From contig NC_037646.1 of NCBI RefSeq assembly GCF_003254395.2, positions 11,403,381 through 11,467,380 on the forward strand: 64,000 bases of DNA, written 5' to 3'. This document shows positions 1 through 12,500 of the stretch, one piece after another. The notes below the pieces were generated by a model. That model saw nothing but the letters and a program-made list of their open reading frames with translations. It had not been told where the DNA came from and did no database searches. The translations under genes were made by a program, and so were the position numbers. Position 1 is the first letter of the stretch; each line of letters begins with the position of its first letter. The stretch comes from Apis mellifera. Lineage: Eukaryota > Arthropoda > Insecta > Hymenoptera > Apidae.

Positions 1-2183
1 TTTAAAAATCTCGTCGATTTCGCTTTTCCCGGGGAAAAGTGGCCGGAACGTGTACAATTCGGCCATGATGCAACCTACCGCCCAAATATCGATCGGGCTG
101 TTGTAGGTCGTCGAATGGAGTAGAACTTCCGGCGCTCTATACCTGAAAACATTTATTATAAATCAATTATACAAGCGACTGACATTGTGTATATGTTAAA
201 AGTATTGCTATTGAATTATTATTTAAGAAAATGAAAAAAGAAAAATCCAATAATAATAATATTTAATACAATAACTTTCATTGTTGGTTCTTTCTGTAGA
301 AAATTCTATAGAAGATTTTTGTTTGAAAAATTAAAAGTGTTGAGTGAGTACCATCTCGTGGATACATAATCTTTATAGGGAGGAATTATTATTTAAGAAA
401 ATGAAAAAAGAAAAATCTAATAATAATAATATTTAATACTTTCGTTATTGGCTGTTTCTGTAGAAAATAAGATTTTTGTTTGAAAAATTAAAAGTGAGTA
501 CCATCTCGTGGATACTTAAGGGGGGTCTTAGCATTATATATATATATATGTTAAAAGTATTACTATTGAATTATTATTTAAGAAAATGAAAATCCAACTG
601 TATAATAATAATATTTAATACAATAACTTTCGTTATTCTCTTATTGTGTATATATTGTGTAAAGTATTATTATTGAATTATTATTTAAGAAAATAAAAAA
701 AGAAAAATCCAATAATAATAATATTTAATGCAATAACTTTCGTTGTTGGCTCTTTCTGTAGAAAATAAGATTTTTATTTGAAAAATTAAAAGTGTTGAAT
801 GAGTACCATCTCGTGGATAATCCGTATTGGGGGTCTTAGCATTGTGTATATATTAAAAATATTATTATTGAATTATTATTTAAGAAAATGAAAAAAGAAA
901 AATCCAACTGTATAATAATAATATTTAATACTTTCGTTATTGGCTGTTTCTGTAGAAAATAAGATTTTTGTTTGAAAAATTAAAAGTAAATATTATCTCA
1001 TGGATACTTAAGGAGGGTCTTAGCATTATGTATATGTTAAAAGTATTATTATTGAATTATTATTTAAGAAAATAAGAAAAGAAAATCCAACTGTATAATA
1101 ATAATATTTAATACTTTCATTATTGGCTGTTTCTGTTAGAAAATAAGATTTTTGTTTAAAAAATTAAAAGTGTTGAGTGGATACATAATCTTTATAGGGG
1201 AGTTCTAGCATTGTGTATATATTAAAAGTATTACTATTGAATTATTATTTAAGAAAATGAAAATCCAACTGTATAATAATAATATTTAATACAATAACTT
1301 TCGTTATTCTCTTATTGTGTATATATTGTGTAAAGTATTATTATTGAATTATTATTTAAGAAAATAAAAAAAGAAAAATCCAATAATAATAATATTTAAT
1401 GCAATAACTTTCGTTATTGGTTATTTCTGTAGAAAATAAGATTTTTGTTTGAAAAATTGAAAGTATGAATACCATCTCGTGGACACGTAATCCGTGTAGG
1501 GGGGTCTTGATCGTATTTCCCTGGCAAGACCGAAATCAGCAATCTTCACGAGTTCCGGTCCCATGCATAATAAATTTTCAGGCTTCATGTCACGGTGGAA
1601 GAAGCCGTGTTTATGCATGAACGCCAATCCTTGAAGCACTTGATACACGATATTCCTGATCACCGGCTCGGGGAAAAGTTTGTCCCTATGTTGTATATCA
1701 TTATGCCCGTAAAAAAAAAAATCTATCCTTTAAATAACAACGTTTTAACGATCCTCCCTTACCTGTCCTTCATCAATTGGTAGAGATTCTCCTTCATGTA
1801 TTCGAAGACGAAATACAATACGTCATTTTCACGAATTACCTCCTTTAATTTGACTACATTCGCGTGACTAAGTTTCTTCAAAGACTGCGACGAGAGAGGA
1901 AAAATTGAAATTATATTGTATTTACAATACGATTCACCTCATTGATTTCAATTACGCTATGTTGTCTATCCGTGGAAAAATTATGGAATATCGAATTAAG
2001 TACACCTGACAGCTATACTTGGGTATATTTACAATAACTTTTCATACCATCGGCACATTATTCTCGAATAATTAACCGTGTCATGTCTTTGAAATTAAAT
2101 GATAGCAATATTGACTTTAAAAACATATTGGTTATATAAGTCATTGAAACGAACAAGGTGAATGTTGCAAAAAGTTAAAATAA

Positions 2184-2217
<34 letters not shown>

Positions 2218-2457
2218 TTTTTTTTTTTCATTATTATCCTATTCTCAATTATATACGAAACAATATACGATGAGACAAGTATTGTATTCTTTCATTTTTA
2301 CTTTAACTTCACGCAGGTTCATCGCCTCCTCCCAGGAATAATACTTTCTTTTCATCCTTTTTATGGCAACCTTCTCCCCAGTGTCGATACGTTCTCCAAG
2401 AACAACGGAACCAAACGTTCCGTCCCCTAATTGATTTAACGTTATGTATCGATTCAT
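1..2457 (-). CDS. Mak: MAK/ICK (RCK family) serine/threonine kinase, N-terminal part, cut by window edge
   Basis: Four coding exons read on the minus strand: 2457-2302, 1884-1763, 1685-1473 and 142-1 (continues past the edge). All have GT-AG borders and consistent phase. The start ATG at 2457 opens MNRYITLNQLGDGTFGSVVL, a kinase Gly-rich loop, then VAIKRMKRK with the catalytic Lys. Exon 2 gives the hinge region ENDVLYFVFEYM. Exon 3 holds HRDMKPENLL, DFG, and the activation loop PPYTDYVSTRW with the TDY motif typical of MAK/ICK/MOK kinases. Exon 4 gives YRAPEVLL and the start of the C-lobe. In the family these kinases phosphorylate intraflagellar transport components and restrict cilium length; insects need them in ciliated sensory neurons and sperm. 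The C-terminal third of the kinase domain and the tail lie outside. The exon 3-exon 4 intron (143-1472) is abnormally long and repetitive. ICK rather than MAK orthology cannot be excluded, as insects usually have one gene. Confidence 0.93.
181..1511. repeat. Tandem array derived from the MAK exon 3 end, splice donor and intron
   Basis: About eight head-to-tail copies of an AT-rich unit start near 214, 382, 568, 676, 870, 1055, 1235 and 1343. Full units are about 165-195 bp; two short ones are about 108 bp. Landmarks in each are TTAAGAAAAT, ATAATAATATTTAAT, CTTTCGTTATTGG, TCTGTAGAAAATAAG and TTTGAAAAATTAAAAG. The rightmost copy runs directly into the real kinase exon. Other copies end in degraded versions of the exon tail (CCATCTCGTGGATA and GGGGGTCTT on the plus strand). 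The short-plus-long pair at 568-744 recurs at 1235-1411, a 667 bp shift with almost no differences, so there was a second, recent segmental duplication. The array lies inside the kinase intron and accounts for its length. Confidence 0.93.
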
Positions 2458-2546
2458 TTTTATCGACGCTCGACGAAAAAAAGCATCTCTTCAGCTTGTG
2501 GGCCAATTGTTCGTATCAAAGCATTCTGGATGCATCATATTAATCT
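2458..2546 (-). promoter_or_regulatory. Likely 5' UTR part of the MAK start exon, with an acceptor site
   Basis: Read on the minus strand, a strong polypyrimidine tract followed by TTACAG ends at 2547. This suggests the start exon begins at 2546 and is preceded by an upstream intron. The leader contains an upstream ATG pair followed by a stop after 14 codons, so a short uORF may precede the kinase start. This is inferred from splice-site appearance alone. Confidence 0.5.
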
Positions 2547-4767
2547 CTGTAACAAAAAAATTATTTTTTCATTCTCCTTTAAAATTTCTCCGTTTCGATA
2601 TATATTGATAAACCGCTTTGAAAATTCCTATTTTTTCTTTTTCTTTTTCCGAAACAATATCTATTTCTTGCGTAACGTAAACTCGATCAATTATGTATGC
2701 CGAGTGTTTGCCGAGTGATTTTGTAATAAATACGTTGCTTAATATATATCGTTATCAGGATTACATTTTAATTGCCTCCATTATGTAACATCGAGTGGGC
2801 CGCGTGTTCGTATTAATAATAAATATCCGATAACCTTTTGTAACCGCTTGATTTACAAGTCGTATTATCATCTTGATCCGTTGATAGTTAAATAACTCTG
2901 ATTCAAATAACCAATACATATATATATTTTTCTCTATGTATTCTCTACATATATATATACATCTGTATATGCATATATAAGATAAAGAAACGAATGTTAA
3001 TTTTTTTATTTATTTCCACGTAAATTATTATTGCACGTATATTTTAAAAATAATATATGTAAATGTAATACTTGCATGAGAAAATGTTTTAATACAAAAA
3101 AATTCTGTTCTACGTAATAAATTCGATGATATTATATTGTATAATTTAAGAGGAGGAGAGGAGGGAGGGAGGAATTAAATTATTGAAAGTGATTTTTATT
3201 CCTGTTCATTGTGGACGATAATTTTGTGATACGAGAAAACCTTTTGCTTGAAAAAAAAAAGAGAAAAAAATGAAATTGATCGAATAATAATAAGTATACG
3301 ACTATTTAAAAGTTCTTTTTTTCTCGAATTAAATTTTTATTTTATTGCCAACGTAAATGGTATCGATGGGAAAAAATGCTGACATACCGTTCGTGAAATA
3401 TGAAACGCTATGTACGGGTATATACACGTAATCGCCTAGACATAGACATGTTGATTATATATATACATTGAATTTCAATTACATGTTTCAAACAATGACA
3501 CTTGTTACTTTCTGGATCGATAAACTTGGATTTTTAAAGACACGTGTACTTTGTGCAATAAGATAATATATAATATATGAATAATAATAATAATAATAAT
3601 AATAATTCTTTTTGCTTTATCTTTCCATTAACCAACAACAAGATATTTTCATTGAAAACCTATCGCACAAGTTAATGTCATTTTAATATTATTCACGATA
3701 ATCTTTTTCAGTTCAAATTACTCACACTTTATGCTCGTCTCGAGTTTCAAAGTAATAAAAATCTTTTGACTCAATTATTACCATTTTGTAATAGAAAATA
3801 TTATTTTCATTTGACGCAATATGGCATCATCCGTTATTAAGTGTTTTTTTTTCTTTTTTTTTTTTTTTTTTTTTTATTATTATTATTACAAGTGGCGAGT
3901 AAAAATAATAACGTTTCAACGTAATTTCGAGAAAAAAAATAATGATACTCATCACTTAAATAGTAATAAAAATCTTTACTTTATTAATATTTAAATTCAT
4001 GCATCATGTATTTTTACACGTATATTTAAACGCGATACTCGAGCATCGCATAACGAAATAATAATTATTCGTTATACATCGTCTCCTTCGAAATTGCACA
4101 AGTTATATATATATATATATACATACATGGCATTATTAGAAATATAATTATCTCTTAAAGAATCGTCAAATTCGATTCATTGAAATCAAAATGATGGTTG
4201 CGCATCTCTCGTTTGTATCTTAAACATTGTAATGGATATTAATAAGTTTCGCGAATAAGTTGTTAATTGATGTTAAAAAAAAAAATGTCAAATCTTTATG
4301 TAATACTATTTGTTTTAAAGATATTTTACATTGTGAAACGTATTTAAAATACGATCTCTTTAGAGAATAATTTCTCGTTTTTTTTTTTTTTTTTTCATCG
4401 TGATGATTGATCGATTCATCGTATGACGTTACAATGTAGATTTCAGTTTATGTAATACACGAATAAAAAATTTATATCAATGGAAAAAATCATCGATTCA
4501 CACACACAAACACATATATACATATATATATGTATATATATATATATTTATTTATTTATTTATTTATTTTCGAAATAATTTTAATCCTGATAACTCGTTT
4601 GTAAAACGTCTTTTTTTTCTGTTTTTAAATTATTCTTGACTTTATTTTTGTAAAATAGTTACAAATTTATAATCTATGTAATAATTCCAATTACATGTCT
4701 TACAATTATATTAATAAATTACTCTCCCATAACAATCATAATTTAGGTTACGTGTATCGAGATTAGT

Positions 4768-4846
4768 ATTTTCTTAAACCTGTCGCATGCGACAGGTCGG
4801 TCATGCGAGGATATAGATTTTCTTAGGTCGCACGATTTAAGAAAAT
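4768..4846. repeat. Nested palindrome / inverted-repeat element
   Basis: A perfect 20 bp palindrome lies at 4778-4797 (half-site ACCTGTCGCA). It is bracketed by an 11 bp inverted pair, ATTTTCTTAAA at 4768-4778 and TTTAAGAAAAT at 4836-4846. A third ATTTTCTTA at 4817-4825 can pair with the same right arm. Related words TCATGCGA and GGTCGCAC lie between. The local sequence is GC-richer than its surroundings. It could be a remnant of a small inverted-repeat transposon or a dimeric-factor site; no target-site duplication was identified. Confidence 0.75.
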
Positions 4847-5639
4847 TCGTGAATATAAAGATCATTGTAGAACTTTCTATTCTATCCAAAATCATAATTA
4901 TTCATTAATTTATTTTTCTTATATATGGAATATATATATTTTGCAAATGATATTTTATAAGAATAAAAGTTTTATAGAAGCAATAATGATACGTAGATAA
5001 AAAGATGATTAAAATAATGTGTACTTATAAAGTCGTACAATAAACTGTTACTCGTAACAAAAATATTATATGAAATCAATTATAAGATTAATTTTAAAAT
5101 TCAATGGAAAACTGATACAATTATTTTTTTATGAAATTTTATTATAAATTCTCAAATTTTTAAACTGTTATAAAGTGATACTTATACTAACAGTTTTAAC
5201 ATTTAAAAAGATATAAATTTTTCTATTAAAATTTGACTTTATATCATCGATTTTCAAATGAAATATTTCTCGCATATAATATGTAATACTTTCCATAATT
5301 AATAATTTGTAAAAAAAAATACGAAAAGAAATATGGTATGTATGAAAAATAATAGTTCGTTCATTCCGTTTACTTTAATTTCTTTCAACTCTTTTCTAGT
5401 ACTTGTTATATTATTCGTATAGCCGACATAAAAAAAACAAAATCAATCAGTCAAATATTACAATTAATATCTAATTTTAAAAACTTTCGTGCTATTGAGT
5501 TATAATATATTAGTTTTATAAATATTTAATTTATTTTATAATATTTCAAAAATTTGTTTTATTATATCATAAATATGACGAAATTTGAAACTTATGAAAT
5601 TTAGAAAACAATTAAATTTAGGTTTATCATATCGGAACT

Positions 5640-5890
5640 CTAACCGGAAGTGTTAATAATTAGTGGTATCTTTTGTCGAAATATTATTATTAGATAGAAG
5701 CATGAACTTTAGTTTTACTTACGATGAAAACTACCTGGTTCAACAGCATTTCACCTACTTTCTGCGCAATCTTTCTTCACAAACTGTTAATCGAGCGGCC
5801 ATGCTTTACCATGTGTAGTCATGGTTACAAATACTAACTGAAACTTAAACCATTGATGGTTGTTTTAATTCTCATGTCATGATGATTCGT
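5640..5890. promoter_or_regulatory. Less AT-rich island; possible promoter / 5' exon region between MAK and OGFOD3
   Basis: Base composition becomes mixed here, unlike the flanking DNA. On the minus strand a good donor (CATC then GTAAGT) is found with the exon end at 5723, so a non-coding first exon of the leftward kinase gene could lie at about 5723-5850. A GGAAGTG word (ETS-like) lies near 5646. Because OGFOD3 starts about 0.8 kb to the right on the other strand, a shared bidirectional promoter is possible. No TATA box or clear initiator was seen. Confidence 0.35.
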
Positions 5891-6577
5891 TAGCTAGTCG
5901 CATGAAATTTCATTCATGAAAATAAAATAAATATCAAATATTGAAATTGTATATATATTAATCATAAATATTAATTACAAATAAAAATAAATACATACAA
6001 AGTAATAAATAGTGAAAGAAATTTATAAATTATTATATAGAAGATCGATCATTAAAAATCTAAAGTAATTACCAAATAAATAAATAAATATATATAAATT
6101 ATAAATATGAATAAATAGTACTTGTAGCGGTATTTTTATTCTGTAGAATATTTAATGAATTTGAATTAAAAAGTATCAAAGTTTGATTTTAATGATTAAT
6201 TATATTATATTAATAATAACTATTTATCGCATAATAAATTAGAAATAGAATAATGTAAAAAATATCTTATAAATCATACAAATATTAAAGATATTAAAAA
6301 TTTTTTAATGTTATATGATAATGATATATTTAAGTTTTTAATTTTATTTAGTGAAAAAAACATATATTACTTATGATATATTTATTTCTAAGTAAATATA
6401 GAATTTACTATAAAATTTTTAATTTAAAATCATTATACATTGTTAAAATTCATGTATACAAAAATATATAATCATAATTTTTTATTTCTTTTAAAATAAT
6501 ATAAATAATTTATGTATTATTACTAATAGAAATAACTTATATAGTAATTGCTAAATTACTATATTGTAAATGTTATA

Positions 6578-6621
<44 letters not shown>

Positions 6622-6690
6622 ATATATTCAAAAAAGAATTTAGTAAATATAAATATATACAGATTGATGTTATTAAAATAATTATTAAAA

Positions 6691-8317
6691 ATGACACAAG
6701 AAGTTAAAAAAGGAAAAAAGAAGCAAGTAGAAAAAGAAAATCAAAAAGAAAAAAAATTTGAAAAAAATATAAAAGAAAATACAGTTGAAAATAGTAAAAT
6801 GTATGTAACGTAAAAATATTAAATCCAAATTTAAAATATTATTACAAACATTATTTATTTATTTAAAATATATTAAAAACATTATCAATTTATTTAATTT
6901 ATAGAGAATGTAATGCTTTATTTATTAAAATTTTTAACATAATTTGAACATATATTTTATATTAACATACAGGTTAGGTCAGGTTATATTTTCATATATT
7001 TATAATGAAAGATATATAAGTATATATTATCTAATTATTTTTTATATATCATATTCAATATTTTTCATATAAAAATTATTTAATATCATATCATAATATC
7101 ATTTAAGTTATTTATATTATATATAAAAAAACCAATTTATATAATTCATTATAAATATATATCATTATATATATTTTATATCAATATAATTAGCATAATA
7201 AATTATTTCAAAATTATAAAATATTATATTATAAAAAATATATTATTTTGCAGAAAATATGAATCTTCTATAAGATTTCCTTATCAAAGAGTATGGTCTC
7301 GCTCTGCCCTTATATTTCCAGTATTGTTCATAATTTGGTATAGTAGTAAACAGGGTAAAGAAATTTACTTAGCAAAACAAAAAGAAATTTTATTAAGTCG
7401 TACTTTAAATATTGAATGTTCAAGTGATTATGAAGCAGAAACAAACAAATATCCTGAATGTGTACCTGAAAAATGTGGAAGAATAGTTATGGATAAATTA
7501 GTATTATCAACAGAAAGTGATATATTATTAAAAATAGCAGTAAATGGTTTGAATTTAGGTGGTTCTGATGGTGGTGCAAGTATATTAGATCTCCATTCTG
7601 GTGCATTAAGTAAAGGTCAAGGTTTTATAGATATTTACACATTATCAGAAACAAAAAAAATATTCAATAGTTCTGATTTTGCAATTTATAAGTATGTAAA
7701 TTATTTATAATTCTTTCAAAGAATTTCAATTTTATAATTCTGTAATATTTACAGAACAATAAAAACTAAGATACAACATGCAATAGCACACAATTTTGGA
7801 ATACCTTCAAATAAAATATTTTTAACAAAGCCTACATTTTTTTCTCGAATGACAAATCTATCTGCAAAAACTATACATGATGAATATTGGCATCCTCATA
7901 TTGACAAAGTATGTAAATTTATCATAATTTTATTAAAAATTAAAATTTATTTCTAAATTTAAATTTTTAACATAGGAAACATATAAATCTTTTCATTATA
8001 CAACTTTACTTTATTTGAATGATTTTGGAAGAGATTTTGAAGGAGGTCGATTTGTATTTATTGATAAAAATAATGTCAAAACAGTAATAGAACCTCGTAA
8101 AGGTAAACAATAATTATAAAAGATTGATTACAAGAGAAAATATAAATAATAAAAATATTAAATTTATTTTATAGGTAGATTATCTATGTTTACTTCAGGT
8201 AGTGAAAATTTACATGCAGTTGAAAAAGTACAATCGGGTATTCGATATGCATTAACCATATCTTTTACATGTAATCCAGATGCCGCTATTTCCGATCCAA
8301 ATTATCGAATAAAATAA
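6691..8317 (+). CDS. Ogfod3: Membrane-anchored 2-oxoglutarate/Fe(II) dioxygenase, OGFOD3-like
   Basis: Five exons, 6691-6800, 7254-7691, 7755-7908, 7976-8102 and 8175-8317, join in phase to 323 residues. The N-terminus is Lys/Glu-rich (about residues 1-37). One hydrophobic segment, SALIFPVLFIIWYSS (about 53-67), follows, so a type II membrane protein is predicted. The C-terminal half is a prolyl 4-hydroxylase-type double-stranded beta-helix. WHPHIDK gives the HxD iron ligands, ENLHAVEKV the distal His, and GIRYALTISF the Arg expected to bind 2-oxoglutarate. Length and order match OGFOD3 (human protein about 320 residues), whose substrate is not established. The first exon is assigned because it supplies an ATG and the right phase; an additional upstream exon cannot be excluded. 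An AATAAA lies 49 bp after the stop. Codon use is AT-rich like the neighbours. Confidence 0.85.
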
Positions 8318-8365
8318 AAAAAAAATTATTATATGAATGAAAATTATGTATTCATTTTAATTTTA

Positions 8366-8371
8366 AATAAA
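8366..8371 (+). terminator. Polyadenylation signal AATAAA for OGFOD3
   Basis: AATAAA lies 49 bp after the OGFOD3 stop codon, the only canonical hexamer close to it. Position fits a short 3' UTR. Confidence 0.6.
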
Positions 8372-9578
8372 TAAAATGTTTATTTTATTTTAACAAAAAA
8401 TAAAATGTTCCGTTTTAATGAAAAAAATTATTTATTTATAGAATATATTAGAAATATTTATATATTTATTTTTATTATATAAAAATTTTTTTATTTATTA
8501 TATAAATTTTTTTAAAAGCACAATATAAGTGATATTCTTGAATTAATAAACAGTTTATTTTTTTGAAATATTCTTTATTCACTTATCAATATGATACAAG
8601 AACACATATAACATATAACAAATGCATATTGTATGTGTTTAATGATAACTAAAATTATGAACATGTACATATCTATTATTTAACAAACCAATCTCTTATT
8701 ACTAATGAGAAAATATAATGTAAATGGTTGCTTTTAATAAAGCATTAAGTATTGTTATGTGCAATATATTCTGAATGTATACAAATATATATAGAATATA
8801 TATTGAAATTTATCACTGGAATGTCTTTATTTTTTATTACATTTATTTAAATACACTACCTAAAAGTGTACATATAAGAAAAACGTATGAATTGCCAATC
8901 ATTACTATTTTTACTATTAATATTTTCATATTTTAATATTTTTTTATATTTTTTATTCTGTGTAAAAATGTCAATTTTTTAGAAATCTAGATTAGTGAAA
9001 TTATTTAACGATGTAATTTAATAAAACAATTCTATGTATATATACTATATGTTTAAATAATGGTATTTGTCCACTATAAAACCATTATAAAAACTTATAG
9101 TAGATATCTAAAAAATATATATTATAAATATTTATATTTAATATTTGAAAATGTTTTTAATAATACCCATATAGTATGTAGAAATTATTATGTAATAGAC
9201 CACAATTACACAATTATTCCTTTATACACGCCCATCCCCCTCAATGCTTATTTATCATTTCACAATCTAAGATATTTTTGATAGAAAATAGAAAAATTGA
9301 CTACATAACTTAATAATGTAGATGATATAAACAATGCATGTAAAGACCTGAGATAAGAAACATTTGTACAAAAGGAATTTTACAAAAAATATATGTAGGA
9401 ATCATATTAAAAATTAAACGTTAAGTTTTTTGATGATCATTATCATGTACATCAAGATGTACATTAAGAGCTCTTTGGAATGTTTCTATGCAACATTTAT
9501 GTACATTTAAGTAATGATATTAATATTACAGAATAATTTTCTGAATTTAGAATAATTTTATAAGTAGAAATATATTTT
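8372..9578. other. Convergent intergenic region / 3' UTRs of OGFOD3 and fatty acid synthase
   Basis: AT-rich sequence between two convergent genes. It probably contains the 3' UTR of the synthase on the minus strand. No coding exon was recognised; the open frame at 9060-9281 has no family resemblance or coding bias. Confidence 0.7.
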
Positions 9579-12500
9579 TTACGTTCTTAAAATATTTGCA
9601 ATTTGTGATGCATTCTTTCCTGCTAAAATGCTTCTATGATTTCCAGGTAATTTTTCAATTTTTACTTTTTTCTTACAAATCTATAAAAGAAAAAGATTGA
9701 AAATATAATAAAAAAAATTTTGAAAATAAAATAAATTTATTCCATATTATTATTTATTATTTGCATATTTAAATGTAATTACCTTTGATAAACCGTAGTC
9801 TTCGTCTAAATCAACAAAATTATCTTTGGCTTTAATTAATAAAATATCTCCATTAAATACACTTGGATTATAATTATAAACTGCCAGCAGTTTCTTGTAG
9901 AATAATAGACCAGCAACTTTTAAATCGTTAACATTCAATTGTGGTTGGTCTATAATTTCTACTACTTTATCTAATAACTCTTCATCGGATACAGATTTTA
10001 AGATATCATAAGTCTAAAAAAAAAAAAAAAAATTAAAAAAAAGATAGAATATATATTTTTAAATTATGAAATAATATATTCGTAAAAATAAAAATACCTG
10101 AATGAAATTGATTTTCTTATTAAATTGCTTGATGAAATACGACAGAGATTTTCTGTAACCATTTGCACTCACATCATCTTGATTAGTAAGCTTTCCAATT
10201 TCCACAGAATGTAATTTCACAAACGCCGGTGAACCGTCAAGGAGCGTTAAAACTACTGTATTTCCAGCCTTTTCTAATTGAACAGCCATTTCAAATGCAA
10301 TACAAGCCCCAAAGGAATATCCTGCTATATGATATGGTTCTTTAGCTTGAATCTTTTGCATTTCTTTCACATAAAAAGCAGCTAATGCTGATACAGATTC
10401 TAGTGGACTATTTTCAATACATTGAAAACTCCAAACAGGTCGTTCCAATTCACTAGCTAAAGTTTTAAATGGTGTTTGTGTTCCTTCAATAGCGTGAACA
10501 ATGAATATCGGTTGTCCTTTTGAACTCTTTGTTTCCAACTGTACAAGAGATTTAATAGGTACAAGTTCCAAAGAATTAACTTGAAATAGAAAATCTTCTA
10601 CAATATCTTCTTCTGAATCTGTAGTATTCACTTGTTCTTCTGAAGTAGGAGCGTCAAGTTGTTGTAATTTTCTGAATGTCAAAGTACGAATTTCTAAGGC
10701 TGACAATATTAGATCATAGTTTCTCTCGAGAGTTTGTTTAATTTCTGTTCCCATTAGGGAGTCCATTCCAAGATCAGCCAAAGTAACACTGGGATTAATG
10801 GATTCCAATGCTTTAATACCCATGATATTGGCTACTGCTTCGACTACACTAACTTTTAATCCAACTTCTACTCTTTTATCTGCTATAACCATGGAAGATA
10901 AAACTGGATGTGGTTGTTGAAGGAAGATATCCATTGTATCAAGACAACTTTGTATGCGCTGAGGCAAAGTACCACCAATCTCAGTATCACTAGAACCATT
11001 CATTGTATCTGCAAAAAAAAAAAAAAAAAAAAACAAAATATAATATATAAATATGAAAAATATAACATGAAATCAATATTTATAAAAAAAATGTATAATA
11101 CCTATAATTAAACCAACATCACCAATAGCTCCCCATTGAATGGCAAGACCAGGTAAACCATTTGCTTGTCTATTTTCTACTATCCTTTCCATAGCAGAAT
11201 TTGATAAACCATAATTACTTTGACCTATATTACCTCTTCCACACGAAATAGATGAAAACACAACAAAATAATCTAACGAGGAACAATATTCTCGTGATAC
11301 TATATCTAAATTCTTAGTTATGGTAATTTTAGGCGATGCTGATATTACAAAATCAGATTCTGAGAGATTTTCAATGAGACCATCTCGTAGAACAGCTGCT
11401 AAATTGAATATACCACCAATAGGAGCAAGTTCATTGCTTTCTTTGATAAGTTGTTTTGTTCCAGTTAATGTTATTATATCTATCGTGGAAATTTTAACAT
11501 GTACACCCATCTCACGCCAGCGACGAATACACAATGACTGAAAGCCAGTACGTATTCCAGATCTTGAAGTTAAGACTATATATTTTGCACCACGTATGAT
11601 CATCCATTCTGAAAGTTCCAAACCAAATCCACCAAGACCACCAATTATTATGTATGATTTTTCAGGATTCATATATGTACGTGGAATAGCTGAAACTATC
11701 TTTGTTGATGGCTGTATAACTTTTTGCTTTTCCTCATCTCGAATTTTCAATAAAACTTTACCAATATGTTTGCCAGTAGCCATAAATCTAAAAGATTGTT
11801 CAATTTGTTGTTCTGAAAAAACTGTTGAAGGAAGTGGTCGAACAGCACCACTCTCTATTCCTTCATTGATAAGTCTTGCAGTTTCTCTTCTCTCTGGACT
11901 ATCACCTTCCAAAATAGCATCCAAAAGTATTCCATGAAAAGAGGCATTTTTTAAGAATACAGACATCCCAAGAGGAGAATCATTTGATAAATCAAATTTT
12001 CCAATTTCAAGAAAACGACCACCTATAGCAAGACATCTGACACTAGCTTGTAATTTTTCTTCAGCTAATGAATTAAGCACTATATCTACACCACGTCCAT
12101 TAGTTTCGGTAAGTATTAATTGTTCAAAGCTGGTATCTCGAGAATTGCCAATGTTCTTATCAGTCAATTGAGGGAACATTTTCTTCAAGAAATCTCGTTT
12201 CTCTTGAGTTCCAACAGTAGTGAATACTGTACATCCTGAATGCAAGGCTATAGAAATACTAGCTTGTCCAACACCTCCGCTACCAGCATGAATCAAAACA
12301 GTATCACCTCGTTTCATGCGACCACGGACACATAGAGCATAATAACTAGTAGCATAAGCAACAGGAATAGTTGCTGCCTGTTCCAGAGACCATTTATCAG
12401 GTACTTTCCACATGAAATCAGGATCAGCTACAACAGTAGTAGCTAAACCACGCGCTGCTACCATAGACATGATTCGTTGACCTTTTGGATCACGTCCGGA

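Larger units (their letters stand above)
2547..6690. other. AT-rich intergenic or upstream-intron region between MAK and OGFOD3
   Basis: No protein gene is visible over about 4.1 kb. The stretch holds (TA)n runs (for example near 2187-2210, 4108-4121 and 6585-6619), an ATT/AAT trinucleotide run near 3581-3606, poly(T) at about 3847-3876 and 4379-4395, and TTTA runs near 4546-4568. A palindromic cluster at 4768-4846 and a less AT-rich island at 5640-5890 stand out and are listed separately. Short open frames here lack coding character. Confidence 0.7.

Noticed and set aside
221..1500. CRISPR-like array
   Set aside because: Units are tandem without unique spacers and derive from a kinase exon/intron; the host is an animal.
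9060..9281. 73-codon plus-strand frame between OGFOD3 and FAS
   Set aside because: Tyr/Asn/Ile-rich AT translation, no start context or match.
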